A stretch of DNA of 64,000 nt from Crenothrix sp. D3. Lineage in GTDB: Bacteria > Pseudomonadota > Gammaproteobacteria > Methylococcales > Methylomonadaceae. Below, in pieces: positions 17,503 to 27,476 of this stretch. The stretch covers positions 124,001-188,000 of the forward strand of contig MBQZ01000029.1 in assembly GCA_002134785.1 (NCBI GenBank). Direction: 5' to 3'. How positions within the stretch are numbered: the first letter of the stretch is position 1; each line of letters opens with the position of its first letter. A program made the translations under genes and the position numbers. The notes below the pieces were generated by a model. That model was not told the DNA's origin, made no database searches, and saw only the letters and a program-made list of their open reading frames with translations.

Positions 17503-18753
17503 ATGAGCCACTCGCATCAAGCTCCAGCACCTAATCGCCAAACCCTTTATGTCGCTATCGCATTGGTGTTAGGTGTCATAGTGGGTGAATTACTCAATTT
17601 GAACTTAGCAAAGGGTAGCCCTGTCTTAGTGCAAATTTTAGAAATCCTTACCGTGTTAACCGATATTTTCTTGCGCTTAGTGAAGATGATTATCGCGCCG
17701 TTGGTGTTTGCTACTTTGGTGGTGGGTATGGCCAAAACAGGTGACGTTAAAACCGTCGGACGAATCGGCATTAAAGCGATGCTGTGGTTTTTCTCTGCGT
17801 CCCTGTTCAGTTTATTACTGGGTATGTTGCTGGTTAATATCTTTCATCCTGGTTCTTCGTTACATATCGCACTACCGCCTGTTGATGCCAGTACGGGCTT
17901 AGTCAATGTGAAGCCGACCTTGACTAATTTTGTCGCGCATATTTTTCCGAAAAGTATTATTGAAGCAATGGCGAACAATGAGATTCTGCAAATCGTGGTG
18001 TTCTCGATGTTTTTTGGCATTGCCTGTGCGTCGTTAGGCGAATTGGCGCACCCGACAGTGAAATTACTCGATTCACTGTCTCATGTCATGCTAAAAGTCA
18101 CCAGCTATGTGATGCACTACGCGCCTGTCGCGGTATTTGCGGCAATGGCGGCAGTGATTGCACAAAATGGCATCGGCGTGTTGTTGAACTATGGGCAGTT
18201 TATCGGTGAATTTTATTTCGCGCTGTTGCTACTGTGTACGTTGTTGGGCTGTTTTGCAACGCTGTTTATCGGGCAGCGTATCTGGTCTTTATTACGCCAT
18301 ATTCGTGAACCGATGTTATTAGCATTCGGTACGGCAAGCAGTGAAAGCGCGTATCCCAAACTATTACAACAATTAGAACGCTTTGGTTGTGATGAAAAAG
18401 TCTGTGGTTTGGTATTACCGCTGGGTTATTCGTTTAATCTGGACGGAAGCATGATGTACATGACCTTTGCAACACTGTTTATCGCTCAGGCTTATGGTAT
18501 TGATATGCCACTCGGCGAACAACTCATGATGTTGCTGATGTTATTGTTTACCAGTAAAGGTGTCGCGGGTGTACCGAGGGCTTCATTGATTGTGATTGCA
18601 GCAACGCTATCAATGTTTGATATTCCCGAAGCGGGCTTATTGTTATTGCTAGGTATAGATCAAGTTTTGGATATGGGACGCAGTGCGACTAATGTTTTTG
18701 GTAACAGTATTGCCGCCGCGTTGGTCAGTCGTTGGCAAGGTGCATTGAAATAG
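17503..18753 (+). CDS. SLC1-family dicarboxylate/amino-acid:cation symporter
   Basis: The ATG at 17503 (MSHSHQAPAPN) has an AAGGA ribosome binding site; the ORF-track start at 17440 adds an unlikely leader. The 416-residue protein has the DctA/GltP motifs: FGTASSESAYPKLL (serine-rich hairpin), GYSFNLDGSMMYMTFA (NxDG), and IDQVLDMGRSATNVFGN with the Asp-x3-Asp-Met-x-Arg pattern. Unlike the 1552-2826 paralogue it keeps the canonical NLDG and Arg residues, so a C4-dicarboxylate or acidic amino acid is likely. It appears monocistronic. Confidence 0.88.
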   Translation: MSHSHQAPAPNRQTLYVAIALVLGVIVGELLNLNLAKGSPVLVQILEILTVLTDIFLRLVKMIIAPLVFATLVVGMAKTGDVKTVGRIGIKAMLWFFSASLFSLLLGMLLVNIFHPGSSLHIALPPVDASTGLVNVKPTLTNFVAHIFPKSIIEAMANNEILQIVVFSMFFGIACASLGELAHPTVKLLDSLSHVMLKVTSYVMHYAPVAVFAAMAAVIAQNGIGVLLNYGQFIGEFYFALLLLCTLLGCFATLFIGQRIWSLLRHIREPMLLAFGTASSESAYPKLLQQLERFGCDEKVCGLVLPLGYSFNLDGSMMYMTFATLFIAQAYGIDMPLGEQLMMLLMLLFTSKGVAGVPRASLIVIAATLSMFDIPEAGLLLLLGIDQVLDMGRSATNVFGNSIAAALVSRWQGALK

Positions 18754-18839
18754 AAAAACTTAAAGCTAATAATGCTGTAGTTGTCCTCAGTGTGTGCGTA
18801 GAATAATCGCTTCATTAGTAAATTTTAATATAGGAAACG

Positions 18840-19229
18840 ATGATGAAACGAATAAATCTAGCTGCTGTGTTATTGGGTTTGTCGATATTTGGCAGTGCTG
18901 TTTATGCTGATGTTACATTACAATCCACCGCAGAAATGGAAGGTACTTGGAAGCTACAAACCAGCAAAAATACCTTAACCGATAAAGATCCTGTGACTCG
19001 AGAAGATACTTGGGTATTTAAAGATGGCAAAGTAACGATTTTACATATTCCGCGTGAAGGAAAATATTACGACCAACCCCCCGTCAGTTACGAAGTAGAA
19101 GACGGTAAATTAAAAGTCTCGCTGGTCGGCAATAACCGCTTTGACCTGTTTACCGTTGTGGAAAAAGACGAAAAAAACATGACGCTGAAAGGAAGATATG
19201 GCGGCTATTATTTTTTTGAAAAAAAGTAA
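18840..19229 (+). CDS. Small secreted protein, lipocalin-like, hypothetical
   Basis: A 129-residue protein with a signal peptide (MKRINLAAVLLGLSIFGSAVYA). The mature part is nearly all beta (MEGTWKLQTSK, EDTWVFKDGKVTILHI, YEVEDGKLKVSLV, MTLKGRYGGYYFFEKK), resembling small lipocalin-like barrels that start with a GTWxL motif. Either of two adjacent ATGs could be the start; AGGA lies upstream. No function assigned. It stands alone between the symporter and a hairpin. Confidence 0.6.
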   Translation: MMKRINLAAVLLGLSIFGSAVYADVTLQSTAEMEGTWKLQTSKNTLTDKDPVTREDTWVFKDGKVTILHIPREGKYYDQPPVSYEVEDGKLKVSLVGNNRFDLFTVVEKDEKNMTLKGRYGGYYFFEKK

Positions 19230-19249
19230 TATTAAGTCTCTAGCCAAAA

Positions 19250-19277
19250 GTTCGTAAGCTCAGGTGAGTTTACGAAC
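19250..19277 (-). terminator. Hairpin between convergent genes
   Basis: GTTCGTAA-CTCA and TGAG-TTACGAAC pair into a long, slightly interrupted stem. On the minus strand it is followed by TTTT, so it more likely ends the parA transcript. It is also close enough to serve the plus-strand gene. Confidence 0.45.
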
Positions 19278-19370
19278 CACAACAAAAACAAGCAATTAAA
19301 CTTAAATATCGCGGTTCGTATCCACTCAAACTTACACAATCATACCAGTATCGCAGGACGATACAACGCA

Positions 19371-20150
19371 TTAACCACCATGAATCTCCGCGTGTAACGC
19401 CAGATACTCAATAGTCAATTTATGATTAGGCACATAATGAATTAACGGTTTGGATTCGCTATGGGATTCTCTGATTTTGATAGACGGTGAAATCATTGCG
19501 TTTAATACGGGCAGACCTTCAGCAATCAATTGATCGACTAATAAACGCGGCAGATTCGCTTGGCGTTGAAATTGATTAACGATAATGCCTTCAATTTCCA
19601 GATGTTGATTGTGATCGGCTTTTACTTCGGTTAATGCGTTCATTAACGTATACAACGCTTCTCTGGAAAACGTATCACAATCAAACGGAATCAAACATTT
19701 ATCTGCCGCAATCAATGCCGATTGGCTATAGAAATTTAAAATCGGCGGCGTGTCGATATAGATAGAATCAAAACCTTCTAATTTTTCCAGAGCTTCTTTT
19801 AATTTGAAAATTTTAAACCGTGATTCTAAACGACCTTGTAGCGGCTCTAAGTCTGGATGTGAAGGAATGACATATAAGTTAGGAAACGGTGTTTCGTGAA
19901 TTACACTGTCTAAGCCAGTGCTGTTATTACCACCGAACAGAGAAATACTTAAACAATCTTTAAAGAAGTGAGCGATGGTTTTATCGCTGTCACTGACTTT
20001 TTGTCCTAGCAAGTATTGCGTTGAATTGCCTTGTATATCTAAATCAATCACGAGCGTGCGCTTGCCTTCAACTGCACTGATAGCCGCTAAATTACAGGTA
20101 ATGGTGGATTTTCCGACCCCGCCTTTTTGGTTGAATATGACTCTGCGCAT
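19371..20150 (-). CDS. ParA-family ATPase, orphan
   Basis: Start placed at the ATG giving MRRVIFNQKGGVGKSTITCN, where the deviant Walker A (KGGVGKS) follows directly. The ORF-track start is a TTG seven codons upstream. About 259 residues: DLDIQGNSTQYLLG, a Walker B-like SIYIDTPPILNFYS, and a CLIPFDCDTFSREAL core. ParA/MinD proteins use ATP-driven dimers on DNA or membrane to position plasmids, chromosomes or protein clusters. No parB or parS-like repeat lies beside it, so its cargo is unknown. The only co-directional neighbour is the YbeL-like gene about 60 bp upstream. Confidence 0.88.
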   Translation of the reverse strand: MRRVIFNQKGGVGKSTITCNLAAISAVEGKRTLVIDLDIQGNSTQYLLGQKVSDSDKTIAHFFKDCLSISLFGGNNSTGLDSVIHETPFPNLYVIPSHPDLEPLQGRLESRFKIFKLKEALEKLEGFDSIYIDTPPILNFYSQSALIAADKCLIPFDCDTFSREALYTLMNALTEVKADHNQHLEIEGIIVNQFQRQANLPRLLVDQLIAEGLPVLNAMISPSIKIRESHSESKPLIHYVPNHKLTIEYLALHAEIHGG

Positions 20151-20209
20151 GTTGTTGTCCCGTGAAATCAAATAGATAAAATTAAGTTATAAAGCGTGTT
20201 AGTTGTTTA

Positions 20210-20695
20210 CTAAATGCGAATAAACGTTTTCGCATGACAGGCAGGGCATTGGGGAATTTCACTGGGAATTTTAAATGCAATTTCTTTGCCGCATTCATCA
20301 CAAATAAACGTCCCTGCAAAAGTAATATCGCCGCTGTGATAAGTGTGTTTTGTTGCTAATTGTTTAATTTTTTCCAGCTCTATACGGGTTTTATCTGCCA
20401 CACTTAAAAACGCATCGAGGGCGAATTTTTCAATCAATTCGACATCAAATTTAAACCATTCGGATAATGACTCATTATCGGCTTCATCGGATAAGCCCTC
20501 CGCCGCGTGTTCAATATCGCGTTGAATATAACTAGACAGCTTATCCAATTCAGTATCAGTCAAATCGCTGGTTTTACGGGTTTTTTCCTTAGAAATTTCC
20601 AGAGCTTCCGAAAAAGTATGCAGGGTATCTTCCATTGTTTCATGCAGATGTTGCATGAATTCGCTATAGGCTTTAATAAGTTTGTCTTTATTCAT
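20210..20695 (-). CDS. Zinc-ribbon protein of the YbeL / DUF1451 type
   Basis: The 161-residue protein has a helical N-terminal two-thirds (about 1-110, charged and coiled-coil like) and a C-terminal zinc ribbon FICDECGKEIAF...QCPACHAKTF. The order and length match E. coli YbeL (DUF1451), of unknown function. The next gene downstream on the same strand is the ParA ATPase, so a shared role is possible but unsupported. Confidence 0.75.
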   Translation of the reverse strand: MNKDKLIKAYSEFMQHLHETMEDTLHTFSEALEISKEKTRKTSDLTDTELDKLSSYIQRDIEHAAEGLSDEADNESLSEWFKFDVELIEKFALDAFLSVADKTRIELEKIKQLATKHTYHSGDITFAGTFICDECGKEIAFKIPSEIPQCPACHAKTFIRI

Positions 20696-20828
20696 GGTGT
20701 GTCACTCCTAAAATTTATAATGATTGTTCTGTATTCTAACGCTTTTAAACAATAAAAACCGATAGTGATAGCAGAAAACACTTAAATCAAGTGTGGCAAC
20801 AGGTTGGATAGAGTTGTAGATACAAGGT

Positions 20829-20851
20829 CTGGTTAGCGACAATGTAACCAG
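20829..20851 (-). terminator. Weak hairpin downstream of the PepSY gene
   Basis: CTGGTTA and TAACCAG are inverted around a 9-nt loop, 24 bp beyond the stop of the minus-strand PepSY gene. There is no T-tract, so a Rho-dependent or processing role is as likely. Confidence 0.3.
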
Positions 20852-20874
20852 CCCCCTGTTTTAGGCGTTATCGT

Positions 20875-22356
20875 TTAAGCCAGTTTTCGTTTTAAGCGTC
20901 GCCAGCCGATGATAATGCCCGACGCGCTTACCATTAATCCACCTGCGCTGAATATAATCATCAGGCTATCCCACAGTGGTCGGCTATTCAGTAACGGCAC
21001 CCAATCCCAACTGTGCAGAAAGGCAAACAACCAGCGGCTGATTCTTTTATAGGCATCCAGTTTAGTGACATTGCCTGTGTAGGGGTCTATGTGCAGCCAT
21101 GTCGAATAGGCATCATCAAATTCCAGCCGTAATATCGGCAGTCTTTTTTCAATATGCCCCGTCATGGTGTGTGCGGCGCGTTGATAATAATAAATATCGT
21201 AGTCCGTCAGAATGCTGGACGCACTGGGTTTAGATGCTCCCATTAAACGGGTTGCCGCGTTTTCCAGTTGTTGCCATGCAAATTGTTTGAACGGTGTCGC
21301 ATTGGTTTCGGCAGCCAGAATGCGGCTTTGCCCGTTGTTATCAAAGCCGATGTAATAGCCTTTGCCGTCCAGCAGTTGCCATTCCAGTTCACGCGGATAA
21401 AATCCCGTGGCTTGAAAAGCGATAAGTGCTTTTTGAATGGACAAGGGGAAATGCAGCGCGTCCAGTTCACCTGCCTGATAGGCGTTGATGTTTAACTTGG
21501 GCGCACCTGAGTCAAAAATTTTCCACGGGTTCATCGACATAAGTCCGCTGAATATCCATGTGAAAGTAATAATGCCAAACACCAAGCCGAACAGGTGATG
21601 CCAGCGCATCATGCCTGTTCGATAAGGCGTTTTGCCGCCATGCTTGTATTGCCCGACCACTCGCCAGCGCAACACGCCGACTATCATGCCTGTCAGCACT
21701 GCAAAACAGCCGATGAGTGAGCTGTAAATAATGATGTTTGCCGACATCTGATGACTCATGGAGTCGCCACGAAACGGATACAACCAGTGTATCCACGCGC
21801 CCAGCCAATTCCAGCCGCGTTCCATCCCAGTGGCATCACGCACCACCTCGCCTGTGGTACTTGATACATACAATAAGGTGTCGTCGGCATCGTGCATCAG
21901 CACGCGGTGTAACGGTCTTTGCGCATCTAAAGCGCGTGAATGTGTCCACGCATCTTCATTCACGCTATCTGTATAACGTCCTGTTGTGTGCATAAAGGCT
22001 TGTGCATTTGCCAGAGCTTCCGATTCTGAGACCGCAGTAACGCGCTGTCCTGTGATGCCATCAACAGCAAACTGATTATGTTTGCCGTAGCTGAGTATCA
22101 ATCTCGGCGTGTTGTTGACGCTGGTGAGACGAATATTTTCGGGGCTGGTTTTTTGACCAGCCACCGATAATACCGTCGTCAGCTCTGCACAACATTGCCC
22201 GCCGTCTAATGCGGGCAATGCGCTGAGGCGTTCCGCCATGCTCAGTTTGGGATAACCGACATACATCATCACCACGCCTGAAATAAACCACATCGCCATG
22301 AATAAGCTCAGTATTATGCCCAGCCAGCGGTGTGTGAAATAGAGATAGCGTTTCAC
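20875..22356 (-). CDS. PepSY-associated transmembrane protein (iron-uptake type)
   Basis: The 493-residue protein begins with RYLYFTHRWLGIILSLFMAMWFISG, a PepSY-TM helix with its conserved H-x-W-x-G. A large extracytoplasmic region follows (Cys pair in GGQCCAEL), then helices near 205-230 and 250-275 with another RWHHLFGLVFGI motif, and a final span (LMIIFSAGGLMVSASGIIIG). These proteins are thought to reduce ferric siderophores or move electrons with heme-like His ligands. The gene starts 8 bp after the second TonB receptor, so a role in reducing or releasing that receptor's iron ligand is likely. Confidence 0.82.
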   Translation of the reverse strand: MKRYLYFTHRWLGIILSLFMAMWFISGVVMMYVGYPKLSMAERLSALPALDGGQCCAELTTVLSVAGQKTSPENIRLTSVNNTPRLILSYGKHNQFAVDGITGQRVTAVSESEALANAQAFMHTTGRYTDSVNEDAWTHSRALDAQRPLHRVLMHDADDTLLYVSSTTGEVVRDATGMERGWNWLGAWIHWLYPFRGDSMSHQMSANIIIYSSLIGCFAVLTGMIVGVLRWRVVGQYKHGGKTPYRTGMMRWHHLFGLVFGIITFTWIFSGLMSMNPWKIFDSGAPKLNINAYQAGELDALHFPLSIQKALIAFQATGFYPRELEWQLLDGKGYYIGFDNNGQSRILAAETNATPFKQFAWQQLENAATRLMGASKPSASSILTDYDIYYYQRAAHTMTGHIEKRLPILRLEFDDAYSTWLHIDPYTGNVTKLDAYKRISRWLFAFLHSWDWVPLLNSRPLWDSLMIIFSAGGLMVSASGIIIGWRRLKRKLA

Positions 22357-22364
22357 GGTGACTC

Positions 22365-24665
22365 CTAGAAATCCAGCTTGAGTTCCATTTGGAAAGTACG
22401 CGGTTCACGCATTAACAGCATAGGCGTATTACCACCGCGTCCCCATTCAGAATACACTTCGTCGGTCAGGTTTTTTACGCGGGCGGTTACCATTGCATGG
22501 GGATTGAATTGCCAATCCATTTTCATATCAAACACAGCATAAGCGGGCATTTTCATCAAATTAGCGTTATCACCATAACGATCACCAACATAACGTGCGC
22601 CAAAATTCCACCGCCAGTCTGGATGAAATTGCCACGTCAACCAGCTGTTCGAGATCCATGTGGCAACGTTAGTGGGGCGATTGCCCACACGCGAAATACT
22701 TTTTCCTGCAACCACTTCGGTAAAGTCATCAAACTGGGCATCGGTGTAAGCCATATTGCCTTGGACACTCCATTCAGGGGTGATTTGCAAGCCCAAGTTG
22801 GCTTCAACACCAATAGATGATTGTGCGCCGACGGGTATAACACTGTTGACATTATTCGGGTCAGGCATAGAAAGATTTTTTCGTTCTATATAATAAGCGG
22901 CAACTGTTCCCGAACCGCGTTTATTCCAAAAATCAAACTTAGTGCCGATTTCCGCTTGTCTGCCTGTGGTTAAATCAAAGTTTCTAAAGTTGTTTAATGA
23001 ACCAGTCATTAAAATGCCTGAGGGCGGATCAGCGGCGGTACTGTATTGCGCGTACACATTGAAACTTTCGGTCACGTCATACATTAATGCCGCACGCCAT
23101 GTGACTGCGTCCCAATGACGATGAAAGCTGGCAGGTGAACCAAACGGATTGGCTGCCGTCGGTGCAGTCGGCGCAAGAAAGTTTTTGTTGTCTAAATCAA
23201 TACTATCAACACGCAAACCCGTGACTAAATTTAATTTCGGAATCAACGTTAAACGGTTTTCCATAAACCCTGACACCGTCAATAATTCATTTTTAGCACT
23301 GAGTTTCGCGCTGTTGCTTTCGTAAGTCAGCGGCGTGTAATTGTAAGGGTCTGTTGTCCATGTGGTCGCGGCAATTACACCCGGTGAGCGGTATTGTTTG
23401 TTATAGACCACATCAATACCCGCAGAGGTTTTAAGCGGCATTCCAAATACTTTACCGTCATGCGCCAATTCCATTTTATCGCCTAACATACTTTGTTCAT
23501 GTTTAGTGGCAAACGGTGATGAGCGGATAACAGCGGTATTGGTATTATTCCAGTCATACACTTCCACGTTTTTATACTGGCGGTTGGCATCGTAAAAATA
23601 CAGGGTATTTTTAAATTGCAGACTGGATGAGAAGTTGTAATCAATAATGTCGCGTACCCACGTTACTTGCTGGTCAAACACCGAGTCTCTGACGTTATAG
23701 TTTTTAAAACGGGTATTCGGATCAATTTGCCCCTCAACAGGCGAGGTAATACGCGCATCACCCCACGGTATGATTCTGCCGCCAATCGTTGGATTTAAGA
23801 CAGGCGTTCCCCAGTAGGAATCCCTGTCTTCCAGTTGATGCTCAACGGCAATTGTGTGTGACAATTTATCCGTTATATCGCTGAGCAAAGAAAAGGACAT
23901 CACACCAGAATCGGCTTTAGTTCTGTCAATATAACCTTCACTGCCCAGATAACTGACATCGGCACGAAACCAGTTTTTAGTGTTGCCGATTTGCCCGTTA
24001 TAGCCATAAGACGCACGGCGATTCAGGTATTCACCCAAGCCTAACAGCGCGGTGTGATGACTGGTTTCACGTTGCGCGATTTTAGTGACATAGTTGACCG
24101 AGCCGCCGACCGCACCTTGTCCGTAAAGAAAACTGGAAGGGCCGCCTAACACCTCCACTCTATCCATTAACCAGCTGTCAATCGGACGCGCGGCAATCAC
24201 ATCGTACTGCACAGACAGTCCGTTAAACAATTGCGTCACCGAACCACCCGTAAAACCACGCATGGACACCGAACCTGCTGAACCGGGTTGCGACGAAGTA
24301 ATAATACCTGGTGCGCGTTCTAGGGCTTCTTGGGTGGTTTGTGCGCCGCGTTGTTCAATAGTGGCTTTATCAATCACGGTGACAGAAGCAGGCGTTTCGC
24401 GGGAAGTTAATCCTAAACGGCTACCTGTTTGTGTTTTTACATCCAATTGCGGCTTGCCATTTGGCGGATTGAGGTCTGTTGTCGCTGTCACAGTCATCGG
24501 AGCCAAGGTCGTCGGTGTTGATTTTTCGGATTTTTTGCTGTCATTCACAGGTTCAGCTGCATGGGAATTTACTGTAGCAAGTAAAAATAATGCTGTGTAG
24601 CAACTACGTCGGGAATTTGTGAGTGTTTGTGATTTAGCTAATAATATTAATGAGTTACAAGACAT
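22365..24665 (-). CDS. TonB-dependent siderophore receptor
   Basis: A 766-residue outer-membrane receptor. Signal sequence ends near NSHAAEP; a TonB-box-like APMTVTAT follows. The plug (about 85-190) has GLTSRETPASVTVIDKATIE, SMRGFTGG, DRVEVLGGPSSFLYGQGAVG, and a 22-strand barrel ends in MELKLDF. No N-terminal STN signalling domain is present, so it does not itself drive an ECF sigma/anti-sigma cascade. RETPASV resembles FhuE/FoxA-type hydroxamate receptors; the ligand is not certain. It lies 65 bp after a related receptor gene and 8 bp before PepSY. Confidence 0.9.
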   Translation of the reverse strand: MSCNSLILLAKSQTLTNSRRSCYTALFLLATVNSHAAEPVNDSKKSEKSTPTTLAPMTVTATTDLNPPNGKPQLDVKTQTGSRLGLTSRETPASVTVIDKATIEQRGAQTTQEALERAPGIITSSQPGSAGSVSMRGFTGGSVTQLFNGLSVQYDVIAARPIDSWLMDRVEVLGGPSSFLYGQGAVGGSVNYVTKIAQRETSHHTALLGLGEYLNRRASYGYNGQIGNTKNWFRADVSYLGSEGYIDRTKADSGVMSFSLLSDITDKLSHTIAVEHQLEDRDSYWGTPVLNPTIGGRIIPWGDARITSPVEGQIDPNTRFKNYNVRDSVFDQQVTWVRDIIDYNFSSSLQFKNTLYFYDANRQYKNVEVYDWNNTNTAVIRSSPFATKHEQSMLGDKMELAHDGKVFGMPLKTSAGIDVVYNKQYRSPGVIAATTWTTDPYNYTPLTYESNSAKLSAKNELLTVSGFMENRLTLIPKLNLVTGLRVDSIDLDNKNFLAPTAPTAANPFGSPASFHRHWDAVTWRAALMYDVTESFNVYAQYSTAADPPSGILMTGSLNNFRNFDLTTGRQAEIGTKFDFWNKRGSGTVAAYYIERKNLSMPDPNNVNSVIPVGAQSSIGVEANLGLQITPEWSVQGNMAYTDAQFDDFTEVVAGKSISRVGNRPTNVATWISNSWLTWQFHPDWRWNFGARYVGDRYGDNANLMKMPAYAVFDMKMDWQFNPHAMVTARVKNLTDEVYSEWGRGGNTPMLLMREPRTFQMELKLDF

Positions 24666-24730
24666 ATTGTTTCCGTATTAAAAATAATCTACCGTTATTA
24701 TGTGTATTGGAATGCGATAATTTGTTGCAA

Positions 24731-27043
24731 TTAGAATGCTGTCGTCCACGTCACATCGACACTACGCGGTGCGCCGATGTAAACCTGAGTAGCACTGTAA
24801 CCAGACCAGTTGGCATAAAACTCATTCGTCATGTTGCGTCCTTGTACTTTGAGCGTACCGATATTTTTAAACTGATAGCTCAGCGACAAATCAAGTAAGG
24901 TGTATCCAGCCACTTTGATAGTATTGGCATTGTCGGTATAAAAATTACCGCTATTGTGAACAATGGCACCGAAAGTCAACGGGATAGAAGGCAAGGTATA
25001 GAAAGTAGATATATTAAAGGTGCGTAAGGGAACATTGGGCGGGGTTTTTCCTGAGCGATCAGCTCCGCCCGCCTCAAGTAATTGGGTAAATTCTGCATCA
25101 AGAAAAGCCGCGTTAGCATTAACGCGCCATTGTGGAGTCAGTGCCACTGATAAATCCGTCTCTATGCCACGAGAACGCTGGCTACCACCTTGAACGGTCA
25201 GTTGGGGATTGGTCGGGTCGCGGGTCAAAATATCGTCTTGCGTAATATGGTAAAAGGCGGTGGTCAAGGTCGCGCGATTATCCCAGAACGAAGATTTGAA
25301 ACCTGCTTCAAAAGAATCGCCTGTTGTCAGCTTAAATGCGGCGCGTTGTGAACTACTTACTAGTAAAGACGACACTGGAGACACGGCATGATTGTACTGC
25401 CCATAAATCTGGATGTTCTTGGTCACATCGTAAACTGAACCAAAACGCCACGATAAGGGATCAAAACTGCGACCAAAATTGGATGTTGCTTGCGTATTAA
25501 GATCGTAAATATTGCGATCCAGTTTACTGTGTTCAAAACGTACACCAACGACAGCAAGCCAAGCGGGTGTCAGGTTGAGCGAGTCTTCCATAAATCCCGA
25601 CACAGTGTCTACAGAGCCGCCAAAATCCTGACGGGTAGAAAAATTCGCTTTGGTATCAGTAGGGAAATTACTACGAACGGGTGTAAATGGATTAACTGAG
25701 CTTGCTGCACCAAAGCGGCGATTTGAATCCAGTTGCGTATTGATATATTCAAAACCAGATACAAACCGATTGCGATGCTGAAATAGATTGCCATCAAAAC
25801 TGGTGTAAATACGTTCCGACCAAATGTCCTGATTATGAGTAATCAGTGTGGTCGTGCGATCTAGCAGGTTGGTTTTGGCATTGAACGTATAATCTTCAGA
25901 ATTAGCCCAATACCTGTCGGCGTGAAAGAACCCTGCTTCGTTGATTAAATGCCAGTTATCAGTCAATTTATAGTCGGCTTTGGTACGCACCCAGAAATTA
26001 TCGGATGTCATGAGGCCATCGTTCACATTGTAGTTGGTTTTGCCAATCGACTTGTCGAGGACGTATCCATTAGTAGTAGACACCACGCCGCTGGGGCTTT
26101 TGGCGATACTGCCTGGAAGTAACGGTGCGCCTTGATAAGGGGTATCGAAATGATCATGGAAATATTCAAAGTCAGCGGACAGCGATAAACGATCTATTGG
26201 TTTGACAGTCACTCCTGTGGTTATTGCCAGTGTATTCGAGCCAGTATCGTTAATATAGCCGCCAGATTTACTGTAAATGATATTGCCGCGCACCGCCCCT
26301 GTGTCGCCAAACGGTGTATTACCGCCTACGCCTACGCGCAAGCTATCAAAACTGCCGTAGCTCAATATGCCCTCAAATGAGGTTTTTTCATGGCTGGGTT
26401 TTCTGGGCACCAGATTAATTGCACCCGCCAACGCACCTGTACCATGCAGCACAGAAGAGGGTCCTTTCAGAATTTCGATGCGATCAAAACTCCATGAATC
26501 AAAATTACGCGATACCAGTAATGAATCGACGACCCGCATTCCATCCACCATGTATCCAGTCGCTGCACGGGAAAAACCGCGCATTGATGTAACTCCTGGC
26601 TCACCTGGAAGATTACCCGCACTCACGCCAGGCGCAGAAATATAGGCTTCAATCAGGTTGCGTATGCCTTGCTGTTGCATTTGTTCCTGAGTAATGACAT
26701 TCACTGTTGCAGGTGTTTCACGAATGGTCAGACCCAATCGTGAGGCGACGGCGGGAGAAGCATCAAGATGTAACCCTAAGCCGTTATCGCTATCGAAGCC
26801 CTGATTAATGCTTTTAGTGGTCACCGTCATTTCAGACAGTGTGGGCGTTTTATTGTTGACTGTCGGTGTTGCGGTCTTGGCTTTGGCTTTGGCTTCCTCT
26901 GTATTCTCGGCATTCACGGCAAAAGGTAGCGTGAGCAATGTACAGACAGTCAATGATTGAAAAACGAAGTTCTTATTATTTAAGTATTTCAGACGTGATG
27001 AAGTCTTTTGTGTGCGTGATGTAGTAACTGAATCAGTGGGCAT
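24731..27043 (-). CDS. TonB-dependent siderophore receptor (second)
   Basis: A 770-residue relative of the next receptor. Its signal peptide includes FQSLTVCTLLTLPFAVNAEN, a TonB-box-like SEMTVTTKS, and a plug with GLTIRETPATVNVITQEQM, SMRGFSRAATGYMVDGMRV, DRIEILKGPSSVLHGTGALA. The barrel ends in VDVTWTTAF. No STN domain. The start has an AAGGAG ribosome binding site. First gene of the three-gene iron cluster, so the 5' region holds its control sites. Confidence 0.9.
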   Translation of the reverse strand: MPTDSVTTSRTQKTSSRLKYLNNKNFVFQSLTVCTLLTLPFAVNAENTEEAKAKAKTATPTVNNKTPTLSEMTVTTKSINQGFDSDNGLGLHLDASPAVASRLGLTIRETPATVNVITQEQMQQQGIRNLIEAYISAPGVSAGNLPGEPGVTSMRGFSRAATGYMVDGMRVVDSLLVSRNFDSWSFDRIEILKGPSSVLHGTGALAGAINLVPRKPSHEKTSFEGILSYGSFDSLRVGVGGNTPFGDTGAVRGNIIYSKSGGYINDTGSNTLAITTGVTVKPIDRLSLSADFEYFHDHFDTPYQGAPLLPGSIAKSPSGVVSTTNGYVLDKSIGKTNYNVNDGLMTSDNFWVRTKADYKLTDNWHLINEAGFFHADRYWANSEDYTFNAKTNLLDRTTTLITHNQDIWSERIYTSFDGNLFQHRNRFVSGFEYINTQLDSNRRFGAASSVNPFTPVRSNFPTDTKANFSTRQDFGGSVDTVSGFMEDSLNLTPAWLAVVGVRFEHSKLDRNIYDLNTQATSNFGRSFDPLSWRFGSVYDVTKNIQIYGQYNHAVSPVSSLLVSSSQRAAFKLTTGDSFEAGFKSSFWDNRATLTTAFYHITQDDILTRDPTNPQLTVQGGSQRSRGIETDLSVALTPQWRVNANAAFLDAEFTQLLEAGGADRSGKTPPNVPLRTFNISTFYTLPSIPLTFGAIVHNSGNFYTDNANTIKVAGYTLLDLSLSYQFKNIGTLKVQGRNMTNEFYANWSGYSATQVYIGAPRSVDVTWTTAF

Positions 27044-27163
27044 TCTGCGCTCCTTATTATTGTTATATTAAAAAAAGGGTATAGCACTCTGATTTGCCGC
27101 GTAACACAGCGGTGATTTATGAGAGGTGCGGCAGTTTAATGGAAAAATCAGGCGTAGAAATGT

Positions 27164-27189
27164 GGCATATTGCCGCGCGACAATATGCC
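27164..27189. promoter_or_regulatory. Perfect inverted repeat upstream of the TonB receptor operon
   Basis: GGCATATTG and CAATATGCC are perfect 9-bp arms around CCGCGCGA, about 120 bp upstream of the receptor start. A regulator-binding site is plausible. I see no good match to the Fur box here. The remaining intergenic stretch 27044-27554 holds the map promoter and otherwise nothing I recognise. Confidence 0.4.
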
Positions 27190-27476
27190 GCTAAAAATGG
27201 CATAGTCTGTGCTAATTAACATTAATTTGCGCTATGAAAACTCAGCAGGGGCAAAGAAAGATTGGGGCGTTAAAAATGTTTAATGGAAATAATAAGGCAT
27301 TTCACATGGCAATATAGGGTATATGACGGAAAAATACCCTCAACTTGATTTTTGTAGTCGCTAAAAATAAATGAAAACATTATTAAAACTTTTTTCAACG
27401 CCAATTACGAGACAATCGCGGTATAAAACTCCCATACAGACTAATCGACACCCCCTGTTTACGATAATTGTCGCTT

